From: Symbiotaphrina buchneri
Lineage: Eukaryota > Ascomycota > Symbiotaphrinales > Symbiotaphrinaceae
Reading direction: 5' to 3'
Length of the DNA stretch: 64,000 bases
Assembly: GCA_001599915.1 (NCBI GenBank)
Contig: BCIG01000026.1
Span: 186,001-250,000 of the forward strand
A program made the position numbers and the translations under genes. Under the pieces are notes generated by a model. That model was not told the DNA's origin and ran no database searches. It was given only the letters and a program-made list of their open reading frames with translations. This document shows, piece by piece, positions 12,094 to 22,492 of the stretch (the stretch's first letter is position 1; every line of letters begins with the position of its first letter).

Positions 12094-13247
12094 ATGACTA
12101 CCGTTGCAGGAGGCGCTGTGTAAGTTGTCAATCTTTGTGCCCGTCCCTTGACCGCATGTGGCTGACTGGTGCCGCCATTATAGTTCCAAGCGGAGAAAGT
12201 TCGTTGCTGGTATGCACGCCCTGTCCAGTCTCTATGGTTCAGATTTCCTGGTTTCGTCGTCCGTCAATGTTGCAAGGGGTCGTACGGGAAGATGAAAATG
12301 CGACGGGGGCATTTCCATGCCGCAGCCGTGATGCAATGGCACTTGGGGTTTATGTCAGGGACTTACTGAGCAGTTGGCTGACGACATATCCCATAGATGG
12401 TGTCTTCTATGCCGAGCTCAACGAATTCTTCCAACGCGAGCTGGCCGAGGAGGGCTACTCCGGCGTTGAGGTCCGTGTGACGCCCACCGTCACTGATATT
12501 AGTACGTTCGCACTCGAAGCGCTCTTGGTGGTGGATTTCTGACATGGTGTGCAGTCATCCGTGCCACCCACACCCAAGAAGTTCTCGGTGAACAGGGACG
12601 CCGTATCCGTGAACTCACCTCGCTTGTCCAGAAGCGTTTCAAATTCCCCGAAAACTCCGTCTCGCTCTATGCTGCCAAGGTTCAGAACCGTGGTCTCTCG
12701 GCTGTTGCTCAATGCGAATCTCTCCGGTACAAGCTCCTGAACGGTCTTGCTGTGCGGAGGGCTTGCTATGGTGTCTTGCGCTTCATCATGGAGAGCGGTG
12801 CGAAGGGTTGTGAGGTCGTTGTGAGCGGAAAGTTGAGGGCTGCACGTGCCAAGAGCATGAAGTTCACTGTATGGAGATCAACTCTCGTCGAAACTCAGAT
12901 GGGTCGCTAATTCGTTATAGGATGGCTTCATGATCCACTCTGGTCAGCCAGCTAACGACTTCATCGACACTGCCACCCGTCACGTCCTTCTCCGCCAGGG
13001 TGTTCTTGGTATCAAAGTCAAGATCATGCGCGGTTCTGACCCTGAGGGCAAGTCCGGTCCCCAGAAGTCTCTTCCCGACTCTGTCACCATCATCGAGCCC
13101 AAGGAGGAGCAAACCGTTGTTCAGCCTATGAGCCAGGACTATGGTGCGAAGGCCGCGGCCGCTCAGCAGGCGGCTGAGGCGCAGAGGTTGGCTGAGCAGC
13201 AAGAACAACAGGGACAGGCGCCAGAGGAAGGCTATGCGCAGGAATAG
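12094..13247 (+). CDS. RPS3: 40S ribosomal protein S3 (uS3)
   Basis: Five exons give 265 aa; introns lie at 12120-12183, 12210-12396, 12502-12554 and 12869-12920. Exons 1 and 2 are each 26 nt. The protein has the uS3 N-terminus [19 protein letters not shown], the type-2 KH region around [19 protein letters not shown], and the body [20 protein letters not shown]. It sits at the mRNA entry channel of the small subunit and takes part in decoding and quality control. The C-terminus after QPMSQDY is Ala/Gln-rich and fungal in type. Intron 2, at 187 nt, is about three times longer than the others. EFM7 follows on the same strand 259 bp downstream. Confidence 0.97.
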
Positions 13248-13506
13248 AACGGTGTCAGGTCTGGGGAAGATGAGGTCCGGGCATGGGAGCAGTTCTTTTG
13301 CATCTTAAGCTTCAGTATGGTGTAGGCTTAAGCCAGGAATGCAATACTACGTTTGTAGATTCAACACGAACCTCTCAATAGCTGTGTTCCACAGCTTTAG
13401 CCGGTACAAATGCAACCGTAATCGACCCAGTAGGCGCTATCGCGAGTTTTCCGTCCATGCCCCACCTTCACCTGGCCCAACCTACCTCTGCAGGAGCAAT
13501 GACACA

Positions 13507-14535
13507 ATGACTCTGACGGAGAGAATCCGCCTCCTCCCCAAAACTGACGAGGCGGAGGAACCTGAGGACATTTTCGCGTTTTCTCTTGGCTTAATCTTCA
13601 CTGACGATATCCAAAACTCCCACGGGCATAACGGAGTCCACGTGATCTATCAAAGCCCACAATTCGGAGATATAGAGCTCAGCCTTGCGGACCCGGAAAA
13701 GGAAAATGAGAGACTTCTCTTTAGCCACTATCTATGGAATGCTTCAGTGCAGCTAGCTGAATTCATTGGCGAAGGTGTTGGAACAGCTGGAAAGTGGAGC
13801 GTGACGGGACAAAAAGTCCTGGAGCTCGGTGCTGGTATGTCTTGTTGCATGTCGTGGAATCAGGCTTTACGAAATACCGCTGACAGTGATGGCTTGGAAA
13901 AGGGACGGGCTTAGCAGGCATCATAGGTGCCCGGGCAGGTGCACAAGAGGTGGGTAGGCTCTATTTCATTACAGTCTACAGTTGATCATACTCATGTAGC
14001 AATCGCTTGTAGGTTGTTATATCAGATTATCCTGCACCGAATATTCTCAGCAATATCGAGAGAAACGTCAAGCAAAATCTGCCCCAGCCACGGCAAAATG
14101 TCTCAGTTCAGGGCCATGCATGGGGTGAGCTTGGTGATGCGTTCTCAGTCTCACATCAGGGACATTATTCTAGAGTGATCGCGGCAGACTGTCTCTGGAT
14201 GCCATGGCAACACCAAAACCTTGCCTCATCAATGTGCCACTTCCTTTCTAACGCTGAAGATGCTCGAGTATGGGTCATAGCTGGGTTCCATACGTACATT
14301 ATCACTCAGCCCATTGGTTACGAGGAGTTGACGCTGATTTATTGCTAGGGGTCGTGCAAAGATGGCTCCATTCTTTGACGTAGTCCAGGAGTATGGGCTG
14401 GAGATTGATGAGATCTTCGAGAGGGATGCGGAAGGTGCACAGAGACCATGGGCAATGGAAAGGGACGGAGGAAGGGAGGATGTTACGGAGAGAAAGAAAT
14501 GGCTAGTCATCGCTACATTGAGGCGAAAGAGATAG
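13507..14535 (+). CDS. EFM7: EFM7-type protein N-methyltransferase (Methyltransf_16 family)
   Basis: Four exons give 280 aa; introns lie at 13835-13902, 13950-14012 and 14294-14348. Splicing rebuilds the SAM-binding motif I VLELGAGTGLAGIIGARAGA, then VVISDYP (motif II region) and the motif VIAADCLWMPWQH. In yeast Efm7 (formerly Nnt1) methylates the N-terminal glycine and Lys3 of eEF1A. The family was once annotated as nicotinamide N-methyltransferase, so that name may appear in databases. The start at 13507 gives MTLTERIRLLPKTDEAEEPE. The gene ends 50 bp from the stop of EFM4, which lies on the opposite strand. Confidence 0.9.
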
Positions 14536-14585
14536 GCCACAATGAAGGTCGCGCTGTCACCGTTGCAAAGGATACGAAGGGCTGG

Positions 14586-15410
14586 TTATGATGTTGTTCT
14601 GCTCCTCCGAAAACAGATCGACGAGATAGTCTGCCCTTTGTGCCCACCAAATGTGAAGCTTGGGTAATCAATGGTCGCAACATACTCGAGTCCTGAGCAC
14701 GTTATCATTCCGTAACCAGGTCCTGAAGGCTGCATGGAGAGGCTTACGATCGATTTCGAACCAGGCTTTCAGCTCCTGCTCTGTCCAGTTGCAACTCGTA
14801 ATGAGAAGAAGACCGTCGGGCTTCATTAATGGCACTACTCTTCTCGGATAGCTTTTGAATATTGGCTCGCCACGGTCATCGACCTCTTCGCTCAGGCTGA
14901 TAGCGTCGAAAGTGCCCTTATCTATGACCACATCGAACCCATCCTCTATCCATGGTCCAATCGCTTCCTTCATTATGTCCCATCTCTCGAACCGTATATC
15001 CTTATCCTCCAGCCCACGCTCCCTGGCAATTGACCTGGCAAGCTCTATTGACGCCGCAGAGTAGTCCACCCCGACCAGTCTACCTTCCTGAAAACCGCCC
15101 TCTTCTCTGAGGGAGAATAACAGATGTCCATTGCCAGTGCCGAGATCCAGAAAGCTTGTTGACGATGGAAGGGCTTCATCCTCTGTCAGAAAGGCTAGAA
15201 TCTTTTCCTCCGCATCCGAGTCGGCAAACCATATTGTGCCTTCGTCCTCCGGATTGCTCTGAAAATTGTTCAACTCGTCCACGTAAGCTCTATCCCAGCT
15301 TTGTGCCTCTCAGTATTGACCGTCACGAGTATGAGGGTCGGAATACAATACTAGTCTTTGTTGCCCAATGCGCTTGGCTCGAGGATCTCCGGCGCCTGGT
15401 CCGCCTCCAT
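14586..15410 (-). CDS. EFM4: EFM4-type protein-lysine N-methyltransferase
   Basis: Three exons give 238 aa; introns lie at 15351-15299 and 14747-14693. The first join restores LGNKDYWDRAYVDELNNF and the second FEIDRLEYVATIDYPSFTF. Without the second intron the frame would end early in unrelated sequence. The SAM-binding motif is FLDLGTGNGHLLFSLREEGG, and DVVIDKGTFDAISL is the post-motif characteristic of the Efm4 (See1) group. In yeast Efm4 dimethylates Lys316 of eEF1A. Both this gene and its convergent neighbour EFM7 are expected to act on the same elongation factor. Confidence 0.92.
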
Positions 15411-15772
15411 CGTTAAAGCAGTGACTGGCTAAGCGTTGATTAGGGCGCCTTTGACCCTTAGTCCAATCCACCTGAGCGAAGGAAGGCCATGTATTGTTAT
15501 TGCATTTGGTCAGTATGCTTGCAGAGTACCTGAGCTTTGCGACGTGGGGCACCGAGTACAAGAGATGGAAGGAGATCTTCGAAATAGCGCGCACGGACCC
15601 GCTAGACAGACCCCCCTCCCCCTTTATCGGGATGGTAAAGGCATTGCGATGCTCGATTTTGAACGAGCGGGATTTTACGGGGACTGGGCCTAGGACCAGA
15701 AAATACATTACACTTTCTATGGCTTGCTTGGGACGTTTGAAGTAATCATCAAGAAGCGTCCACATATAAAGG
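15411..15772. other. Spacer between DBP8 and EFM4
   Basis: Both neighbours are on the minus strand, so this stretch carries the DBP8 trailer and the EFM4 promoter. No gene is recognised. Confidence 0.4.
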
Positions 15773-17400
15773 CTATGACTTCTTGCGTAGCAGATTGACA
15801 GCTCCTCTCCTTCGTTTCCCAGACACTGTCCTGCCCTCTTCGATCTCGAGAGCTGCTTCTCTCTTCTTTTCACCCACAATCTTCAAACCGTCTCTAATGA
15901 CCCTCGTCTCGATGTTCACATCCTCCTCTTGGTACTCGGTCATCTTGCGCCCAACTCGTTCTTCTATCGCAAGGACGAGCTGCACGTCTCGCTGGCCCAC
16001 CAACGTCACAGCTTCGCCAGCACGGCCCGCACGCGCTGTTCGTCCTACTCGATGAATGTAGTCATCAGGATCTCGCGGCACATCGTAGTTGACGACGAGC
16101 GCTACCTCAGGGATATCAAGCCCACGAGAAGCAACATCTGTAGCCACAAGTATCCTTGCAGCCTTAGCCCGAAAGCGTGACAAATTAGCCGTCCGCTCAG
16201 ACTGCGGCAGCCCTGAATGTAAAGCGGTCACTCGATAGTCCAGGAGACGGAGCATATGCTCCAGCAACGTTGCAGTAGTGGTTCGATTGGCGAATATAAT
16301 GACAGAGCGCTTTATGTTCGCTGGCGTAAGGAGCAGGATATGCAAGAAAGCCTCACGGTGTGTGATAGGCACCTGAAGATAGTTCTGTTTAAGCGTCGGA
16401 GGTATGGCTAAAGTGTCTGTATCCACTTCGCATATGAACAACGGTGGTTTGTTCGGTGACCGGGGGAGTTCCTTGAGTGCTCTGACTTCCGGGGTTATGG
16501 TAGCAGTGAAAAGCAGAGTTTGGCGCTCAGCGGAGGGTGGGAGTGCAGAAAGACATGTCTCCACGTCTGCGAGCATGCTGCCCGGTCCACTTGCCAAGAG
16601 GCGATCTGCCTCATCGAGGACTACCATACGTACACGGCGTAGACCGCAAACTGTGTCAAGGCCGGAGGTATTTATATGGTCGGCCAGTCGCCCAGGTGTT
16701 GCGATGACCACATGAGGGCGCTGGGCGAGCGCAATGGCTTGCGTTCGCATGTCGCTGCCACCAGTTACGAGGACAGGCTTCAGCTGTTGCGGCGCTGAAA
16801 TGGCCTTGAATTGTTCGAATATTTGCAGGGCAAGTTCTCTATAAAGCCTGTCAGTATGGAGCTTCAAAGCTTGCATGATATGAAATACCTCGTAGGGGTG
16901 AGAACGACAGCAAATATGCCAACAGGATCTTGAGCCCATTTCTGAAGAATCGGAACCGCAAAGGCAACTGTCTTTCCGGATCCAGTTCTACTACCACCGA
17001 TACAATCCCGGCCCTCAAGTATCTTCGGTATGCAGCCCTTCTGGATACCGGACGGCCTTGTGATGGCCATGGCAGAAAGTGAGGCGACCAGCCACGGATC
17101 TACGTTCAGAGATGCAAAGCTTGTGCGAGCTTCTTCTTTCCCTGCATCCTGACGGCCAGCATTTGCAACACTCCCTGTAAATATCCCATCCTTCTTCGCT
17201 TTCACTCGCGAGATTCCCTGCACCGACTGGGCAGTTGTCTGTTTCTGTGGTCTGGACGGAGACGAAAGCTTCCTCCGTTTTCGAGAACCGTCTGAAGAGC
17301 TGTCGCTGTAACCTCCTGCGCTCAATTCATCACCACTAGCGTAAGAGGAGGCTCCTGAAGATTCCGAATCCGTATGCGCCGCGGCCACTCCGGGGGCCAT
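15773..17400 (-). CDS. DBP8: DEAD-box RNA helicase Dbp8 (18S rRNA maturation)
   Basis: Two exons give 525 aa; the intron is 16888-16839, inside the PTRELA motif (AG|A of the Arg codon). Helicase motifs run in order: the Q motif around [17 protein letters not shown]...GIQ, motif I SRTGSGKT, Ia PTRELA, TPGR, motif II DEAD, motif III as TAT in [23 protein letters not shown] and motif [12 protein letters not shown]. The TAT variant of the usual SAT is, as I recall, normal for Dbp8. In yeast the protein acts in the nucleolus with Esf2 on early cleavages of 18S pre-rRNA. The N-terminal 90 residues are Ser-rich and disordered. The gene is divergent from the MAPKK gene. Confidence 0.95.
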
Positions 17401-18153
17401 GACGAGTCTTCTCGTATGTTTTGCCCGCGGCTATGGGTAAGCCTCCCCAGGCAGGAAATTGAAGGTTGCAATAGACTGGCGTTATATGAAACGTGCCCGG
17501 CCGCGCATGATATCATTCGTGGGAGATTCAGACTGACACCCCGGGGTAATCTGGTACCTTGTGCGTAGGCGCCGAGGACCAAGCAAGGCAAAAGATTTAT
17601 ATGCTTGAAACAAACTACACACAATTATCGCGTGGGGAATTTTTAGTTATGGTGAGCGCTGGCGCTCGTTCACCGTTCCAGTTTTGGGGCCAACAACGAG
17701 ATTGGCCGTAGCGGAAAGTCAAAAGGGCGCAGCGGCGCCGCTGACTGGCTGCCTACCGAACCAGCTGCGACTTCCCTCCCCGTTCGGTTGTTCCCGCACC
17801 CAAAGAGTGCATGCGCTTGCCCGTCCAACTGTACGAGTACTTCGTACAAAGACCGGTCGACAGCTAAGCAACACCGGTCACATCACCTCCTGGTTCCTGA
17901 TTCCTTGCTTGTACGACTCATCCAGATTGCATCGCTTGAGTCCCTGGAGGGCTCGCAATCATTATTGACTCCGAGCTTGGGTGCAAAATCACTGTTTGTC
18001 GACCCGTCACGGAGCGATCCAACAGCTTCCCCTGGCTGCCAACCGTCCGGAGCTGACGACGATCATCTGGATGGTCTTTTAACCTTCAACAGCTGCCCCT
18101 TTGGACAGGCCCCGACGCTCGTTTCCGTTCTTCCATATCAACACCCCATCGTT
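17401..18153. promoter_or_regulatory. Divergent promoter region DBP8/MAPKK
   Basis: This 753-bp head-to-head spacer contains an upstream stretch in frame with the MAPKK, but that stretch has no ATG in good context and is not conserved-looking. It also has a GTACGA/TCGTAC inverted repeat near 17836-17852. I see no separate gene. Confidence 0.45.
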
Positions 18154-19784
18154 ATGGAAACCACATCAACCCCTCCACCTCTTCTTAGACCTCCTGTCCC
18201 AGGTGGACGGACAAGAAGCAACAGTGGCAGTCGGACACCCCGCCTTGGCCTCAGCATCCCCGCGTCAGCGAACGGCAGGCCAATCAACAACCCCGCTGTT
18301 GACAGCAACAATCCTCCCCAACAGGCACAACATCCGGCACCTCCAAAGCTCCGCCTCGCGACCCCGCTAGGCAGCAATACGACACTGCAGGAAGTCGGGC
18401 ACTCCCACTTGCACAATGGTAGACCTGCTCCAGAACCCCTGGGAACCAACTCCGCGGTCAGTGGGGCTAGCGATGCCAGCGGACACTCGAGATCGGGCAG
18501 CTCCACCATGCTAGAGGGGCGCAGCAGTAATCCAACCTCTGCCGCTTCCTCTTACTCGGCGCTCTCCTTTGCCATGGGCCTTCGGCAACCACAAGTGACC
18601 CCCGATCCCACTTCAGCTGGTGGCTCGCTGCACTCCGACAAAGGAGGCACGGAAGGTGGACATGGTATGGAGCGTGAGGGCAGCTCTCAAGGGCTTCCAG
18701 ATCTGGAAAAGCTGAGTTTGGAGAAGGGCCGGGAATTGGACGTGGATGACCTGGACGACGATGGATGGAGAGCCGCCAGCATGCAGCAGAAGATTGAAGA
18801 ACTTGGTAGCCTAGGTGAAGGGGCTGGAGGTGCAGTGACCAAATGCAAGTTAAAGGGAGGAAAGACAGTATTTGCACTAAAGGCACACCTCTCCTTGCAT
18901 CGTCATGGATCGAACGTGAGCTGACTTCCACAGATCATCGTCACTGATCCCAATCCGGATGTGAAAAAGCAGATCGTGAGAGAGCTGCACTACAACAAAG
19001 AGTGCGCTTCGGAACATATCTGTAGATACTATGGGGCATTCGTCGACCACTCTACCGGCACCATTTCCATTGCTATGGAGTATTGCGAGGGAGGCAGCCT
19101 TGACAGGGTGTATAGGGAGGTAAAGAGGAGGAATGGTAGGACCGGTGAGAAGGTGCTCGGCAAAGTGGCCGAGGGTGTCCTCAGCGGGTTGACCTACTTG
19201 CATAGTCGCAAAATCATCCATCGCGACATCAAGCCGTCAAACATACTGCTTTGCCGCAACGGGCAGGTCAAGCTCTGTGACTTTGGAGTAAGCGGAGAAT
19301 TTGGTACAGGCGGAGATGCCAACACCTTCATCGGCACGTCGTATTACATGGCGCCGGAGCGAATTACGGGTCAATCATATACCATCACCTCCGACGTCTG
19401 GTCCCTCGGGGTTACTCTTCTCGAAGTCGCCCAGCACCGGTTCCCCTTCCCGGCGGATGGCACTGAAATGCAACCAAAAGCCGGTCTCATTGATTTATTG
19501 ACGTATATCGTGAGGCAGCCGATTCCGAAATTGAAAGACGAGCCAGAGATGAACATCAAATGGAGTGACAACTTCAAAATCTTCATTGAATGCTGGTATG
19601 TTAACATTCCTCGAAGCAATTTCGTGTAGTCGTCCATTGACCCGTGCCATTCAGCCTCGAAAAGGAGCAGAAACGGCGGGCAACACCGTGGAGGATGTTG
19701 GAGCATCCTTGGATGGTGGAAATCAAGGCCAAGCATGTAGACATGGCCGCGTATCTCAGAAAGGTGTGGGACTGGGATGATTAA
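18154..19784 (+). CDS. MKK1: Cell wall integrity MAP kinase kinase (Mkk1/2, MkkA-like)
   Basis: Three exons give 506 aa; introns lie at 18883-18933 and 19596-19654. The N-terminal 215 residues are Ser/Pro-rich. The kinase domain has the Gly loop [31 protein letters not shown] and APERI, then the C-lobe block [14 protein letters not shown]. The sequence KLRLATPLG in the disordered arm could serve as a MAPK docking site. It should relay signal from Bck1 to the Slt2/MpkA MAPK. Intron 1 begins GCACAC after FALK; no usable GT exists there, and the join [16 protein letters not shown] is the family sequence. In the activation loop GDANTFIGT the residue four before the Thr is Gly, where yeast Mkk1 has Ser. 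Confidence 0.95.
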
Positions 19785-21693
19785 GGACAAAGTAACGGAA
19801 GGTGGAATTAGGGCACGAGAAAGAATGAGGACGGAAACGTTGATCGAGGATGGAGGTTTCGACGATTCACAGCACTTTGGGCATTTAAGGGCGGGACATC
19901 ATTCAGTTTGTGGAAGCGGGTATGGCTCAACGCATTGACGAATTATATACATGAGATGAAAGGATAAGACTGCAATGGCATAGGACGCAGTAGCTATGCC
20001 GGAACTTGATCGAGGCCCATGATAGAAGGTCCATTCAAGGATCCGGGGTGCATGTACCGTGGGATATTTTTAAAATGCACCGCGCAGAGAAGAGCCGGGT
20101 TCTAGCACGGAAAGCTTCTGGGGCTGAGGCGATGAATGGTGACCTGGTACTCCGTACTCCGTAATATAAGGCCGGTAGAGCGCGTTTCCATTTGTCAAGC
20201 ATTGAAGAACAGAAATTATGCGATCGCCAGGTCAGGCAACGGTTGATCTCTCATCTCCCAGCCCCCCGTAATTTCGATTAACAGCGCGCTTCCCAGAATG
20301 CAGCGGGCGCTTCGGCCAGGAATAGCATCAGCCAAGCAAATCGGGGAATAGTTGTGGCGTGCACGCGTCGGGTCCTGCAATTGAACGAAAACTAAATCGT
20401 GATGAAATTGCTCGATCAACCGTGGGTACTCTGGGTGGCACCAATTATCGGGGGAAAGTTCAGGTAAAGTAGGAAAGTAGGACGGGGCGCGATGATTGGA
20501 TCAAGAACGGTCAGGGGAAGGGCGGCGTGGTGGCTCCCATGCTATCATGACAGTTTTTGTCCCCTTCTAGCCGCAGTACCTTAGCCAAGTTAGGGAAAGA
20601 GCCATTTAGCCCCCATAAACAAACGACCCGCCGGTCAATTTACCCCTGACTAGACCTCATCGAGGCGCTGCCTCCTGTACAGTACCTTTTTCGCGTTTGG
20701 GTTTCGGTCAACGACCAGCGGCCAGTGAACCGACCGATTTCATACCTTAAGGTATGAGCTTGGGTTTAATTGCCATGTAATAAGGGCTCAAACAACCGAA
20801 AAAGCTGTTATTACCCTACCTTGAGCGGAGGTCACTTTACGGTATCTTTGCCTCCTGGAGCGTAAGTCATATCGATTTGCCCAGGGCGAGACTGTTTGGC
20901 AGCAGCAGCAGCCTCGACCGACAGATCTCGGGAATTAAGTCGAGCAGAGCCGACAAGGATAATGATCAGGAACTCGTCTGCCACCCCCGCTTTTTCGAGA
21001 AGACAAACAGCGTCAATCACACTGTCACACACCGGTTGGGACAGTCCGTCCCTGCAGTAGCTGCTCGGTAGCGCCTGAGGCTAAGACACGACCGTCGGGT
21101 TGGCTTCCTCGATCTCGTTGGCCAACTTGGCAAGCCCGGCACTGGTGATGGTTACATCTAATCTCACGATGCTTCTCTCCCACTCGAATGAGTCGAATCA
21201 CCAGCTAAACGGTTGTACACTCGCTCTACGGTCCCAGCCTCCGGTCTCGTACTCGTACTACCCGACCTAGCGGAGTCCGTCCGCCGCTCATCGTCTTTCT
21301 CGTAGCGTGTATCTCGTTCGGGGGACGGACGGGCGTTGCCTCGCAGTGTTCCAGTCGTCCGCCTCCAGGTTAATTAAAACTGACCGTGTTAGCGTGGCGT
21401 TGTCGTACCCAGTCAGACGCATTCACCCCTATTCGTGTTCACTGTTTGTTGCTGTCCCGCAAATCGCAATCTCCCACTGCCAGCATATAAGATGTCTACA
21501 CCTTCCACCTCCACTGACTTTCTCTTCTTCTTTATCCTCCGTCCTCAGATCAATCTTCTACGAGTATCTCATTGCTTGACTTCGGTCGTCCACTCTTTCC
21601 AGAACATCAGTCCAACTACACACACTCTCTTAATAACTTAATCCGCATCTTCTCAAGGAAACCTTTTCCTCGTTCTTCAACTCAACCAACAAG
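19785..21693. other. 1.9-kb spacer upstream of the GPI protein gene
   Basis: This is the longest gene-free stretch of the window. It should hold the MAPKK trailer and a long promoter/5' UTR for the wall-protein gene. It contains an 18-bp perfect palindrome (20740-20757), a GGTGCAT/ATGCACC inverted repeat near 20047-20080, and repeated GTACTCCGTA-like and CGTACTCGTAC words. The last 200 bp before the start are pyrimidine-rich, as in highly expressed fungal genes. No coding frame is convincing. Confidence 0.5.
20740..20757. repeat. 18-bp perfect palindrome with TACCTTA half-sites
   Basis: The sequence TCATACCTTAAGGTATGA equals its own reverse complement over 18 bp. The same TACCTTA/TAAGGTA word recurs in other spacers of the window. 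It could be a dimeric transcription-factor site or a common dispersed motif. Confidence 0.6.
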
Positions 21694-22492
21694 ATGCGTT
21701 TCTCCGCTGCTGCTGCCGCCGCGATCTTCGTCGCTGGCGTTGCGGCTATTCCCGCCAACACCTCCACCGTCTACTCCACCGAGGTCGACACCATCTACTC
21801 GTGCGGTCCCGAGGTCACCAACTGCCCCTACAGGACTGCCTCCGCCACCCCGGCGTCCATCACCTCCTTCAGCACCTCGACCATCTACTCAACCCAGTTG
21901 ATCACGATCACGAGCTGTGCTCCTGAGGTCACCAACTGCCCCGCCCACTCCACCGTGGTCGTTACATCGGTCATCCCCGTCTCGACCACCATCTGCCCCG
22001 TCACCGAGACGGCCCCGGCTTCGACCCCAGCTGTTGCTACCAGCGCCCCTGCCGTCCCTGCTTCCAGCAGCGCGGTCGTCGTCGTCTCCAAGCCAGCCGG
22101 CACTTCCCCTGCTGGTTCCTCTCCCGCAGCGTCTGCTCCGGCCTCCTCCGCACCAGCTGCGTCCGCCCCGGCCTCGTCCGCTGCAGCGTCTCCCTCCACC
22201 TCGGTCATGACCATCTCGACCACCACTTGCATTCCGACTGTCGTCTACTCCACCGTGACCGTTGGTGTCGCCGCTACCAAGTCAGCTGTTGCCTCCGTCA
22301 GCGTCTCGGCGTACAAGAACAGCACGTAAGTCTTTCAATGCCTTATACAACGGTCCATACTCGTTGCTAACACGGCCTAGGACCCCGGTCACCCCCACCA
22401 GCCCACCTGCGTTCACTGGTGCTGCCTCATCAGTGTCTGGCTCCATGGCCGTTGTCGGCCTCGGTGCCATTGCTGCCATCTTCTTCGCATAA
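21694..22492 (+). CDS. GPI-anchored Ser/Thr-rich cell wall protein
   Basis: Two exons give 247 aa; the intron is 22326-22380. It has a signal peptide ([18 protein letters not shown]), two copies of a Cys-bearing repeat (YST-x5[12 protein letters not shown] and YST-x5[12 protein letters not shown]), a long Ala/Ser/Pro/Thr stalk expected to be O-mannosylated, and a C-terminal GPI signal ending in a hydrophobic stretch ([13 protein letters not shown]) after a small-residue site near TGAASS. The protein should end up linked to the plasma membrane or wall glucan. Codon use is strongly C-ending, which suggests high expression. I do not recognise a named orthologue. Confidence 0.9.

Noticed and set aside
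14668-14747. EFM4 ending at 14668
   Set aside because: That end lies in intron sequence; splicing 14747-14693 restores the conserved C-terminal strands.
17788-18153. N-terminal extension of the MAPKK frame upstream of 18154
   Set aside because: The frame is open but lacks an ATG, and the sequence is not kinase-like; ATG 18154 is the first good start.
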